From positions 682,001-746,000 of the forward strand of contig NC_061132.1 in the NCBI RefSeq assembly GCF_905220365.1: a stretch of DNA of 64,000 nt. The letters run 5' to 3'. Origin of the DNA: Vanessa cardui (lineage: Eukaryota > Arthropoda > Insecta > Lepidoptera > Nymphalidae). A program made the position numbers and the translations under genes. This document shows, in pieces, positions 63,768 to 64,000 of this stretch; the first letter of the stretch is position 1, and the number at the start of each line of letters is the position of its first letter. Below the pieces are notes generated by a model. The model was not told the DNA's origin, did not search any database, and worked only from the letters and a program-made list of their open reading frames with translations.

Positions 63768-64000
63768 GTCATTACACACATAGTATAAAACAAAGTCGCT
63801 TAGCGCTGTCTGTCGCTATGTATGCTTTGATCTTTAAAATTACGCAACTGATTTTAACGCAGTTTTTTTTAATAGATAGAAGTGGTTCGAGATGAAGGTT
63901 TTTGTATATAATACATGGACAATATAGTAAAGAAACAATGATAATTTTAGAAGTTTGTAATGTGATGAAAATAAACAAATGCTGTAGTATATTTAGCATC
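63768..64000 (+). mobile_element. HEL element of the 20899 type, cut by the window edge
   Basis: TCATTACACACATAGTATAAA, TTAAAATTACGCAACTGATT, GATAATTTTAGAAGTTTG and the last bases TATATTTAGCATC. The GC-rich 3' end would lie just beyond the window. Confidence 0.75.

Overview
This window looks like non-coding nuclear DNA of a lepidopteran, most likely a nymphalid butterfly. It is strongly AT-rich, has no gene density and no bacterial signals, and holds dozens of degenerate copies of interspersed families that I associate with butterfly and moth genomes. The placement rests on recognising repeat types by eye, not on a search. No complete protein-coding gene is visible. Nearly all open frames are chance frames or repeat shadows. 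The only recognisable protein remnants are broken C-terminal pieces of reverse transcriptases from non-LTR retrotransposons.

Repeat families, with working names used below. SINE-A is a ~300 bp tRNA-headed SINE with a (GTT)n tail, resembling the Metulj SINEs described from Heliconius; about 20 copies. REP-B is a ~290 bp A-tailed, often 5'-truncated element; about 20 copies. SINE-C is a second tRNA-headed SINE. SINE-F and SINE-G are single copies of other tRNA-like SINEs. LINE-D is a CR1/jockey-type element seen mainly as its 3' UTR plus the RT C-terminus. LINE-D2, LINE-E, LINE-H and LINE-J are other non-LTR 3' ends. HEL covers short Helitron-like elements running TC...CTAG between A and T. REP-I starts with ACCGACTTC. 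There is also one foldback element with 221 bp arms.

Layout. 1-8.5 kb: unique DNA, then SINE-A pairs, LINE remnants and two abutting HEL elements. 8.5 kb: a TATA-less Inr+DPE core promoter with a short exon and a good splice donor on the plus strand. 10-13.5 kb: LINE-D copies, a GC-rich unique patch, and two nested insertions. 14.9-22.6 kb: SINE-A inside SINE-A, a decayed RT invaded by a SINE and a HEL, and split HEL copies. 23-28 kb: mostly unique AT-rich DNA. 28-34.6 kb: a dense repeat cluster with several exact target-site duplications. 34.6-41 kb: quieter, with a candidate 38 bp exon at 38.27 kb and a full SINE-C. 41-49 kb: mixed repeats and a LINE-E RT fragment. 49.8 kb: a candidate 48 bp exon. 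51.7-52.1 kb: a motif-rich unique patch. 53-58 kb: LINE-D, REP-I, the foldback and a hAT-like MITE. 58-64 kb: REP-B, HEL and SINE-A copies, a decayed tandem array and a large hairpin.

How it may fit together. The promoter at 8.53 kb and the two short candidate exons are all on the plus strand, lie outside the recognised repeats, and contain no ATG. The simplest reading is a long intronic region near the 5' end of a plus-strand gene or lncRNA, with small non-coding exons spread across more than 40 kb. This is an inference that only transcript data can settle. Two pairs of near-identical unique blocks (11.8/36.7 kb and 34.4/56.8 kb) are the other signals that recognised repeats do not explain.
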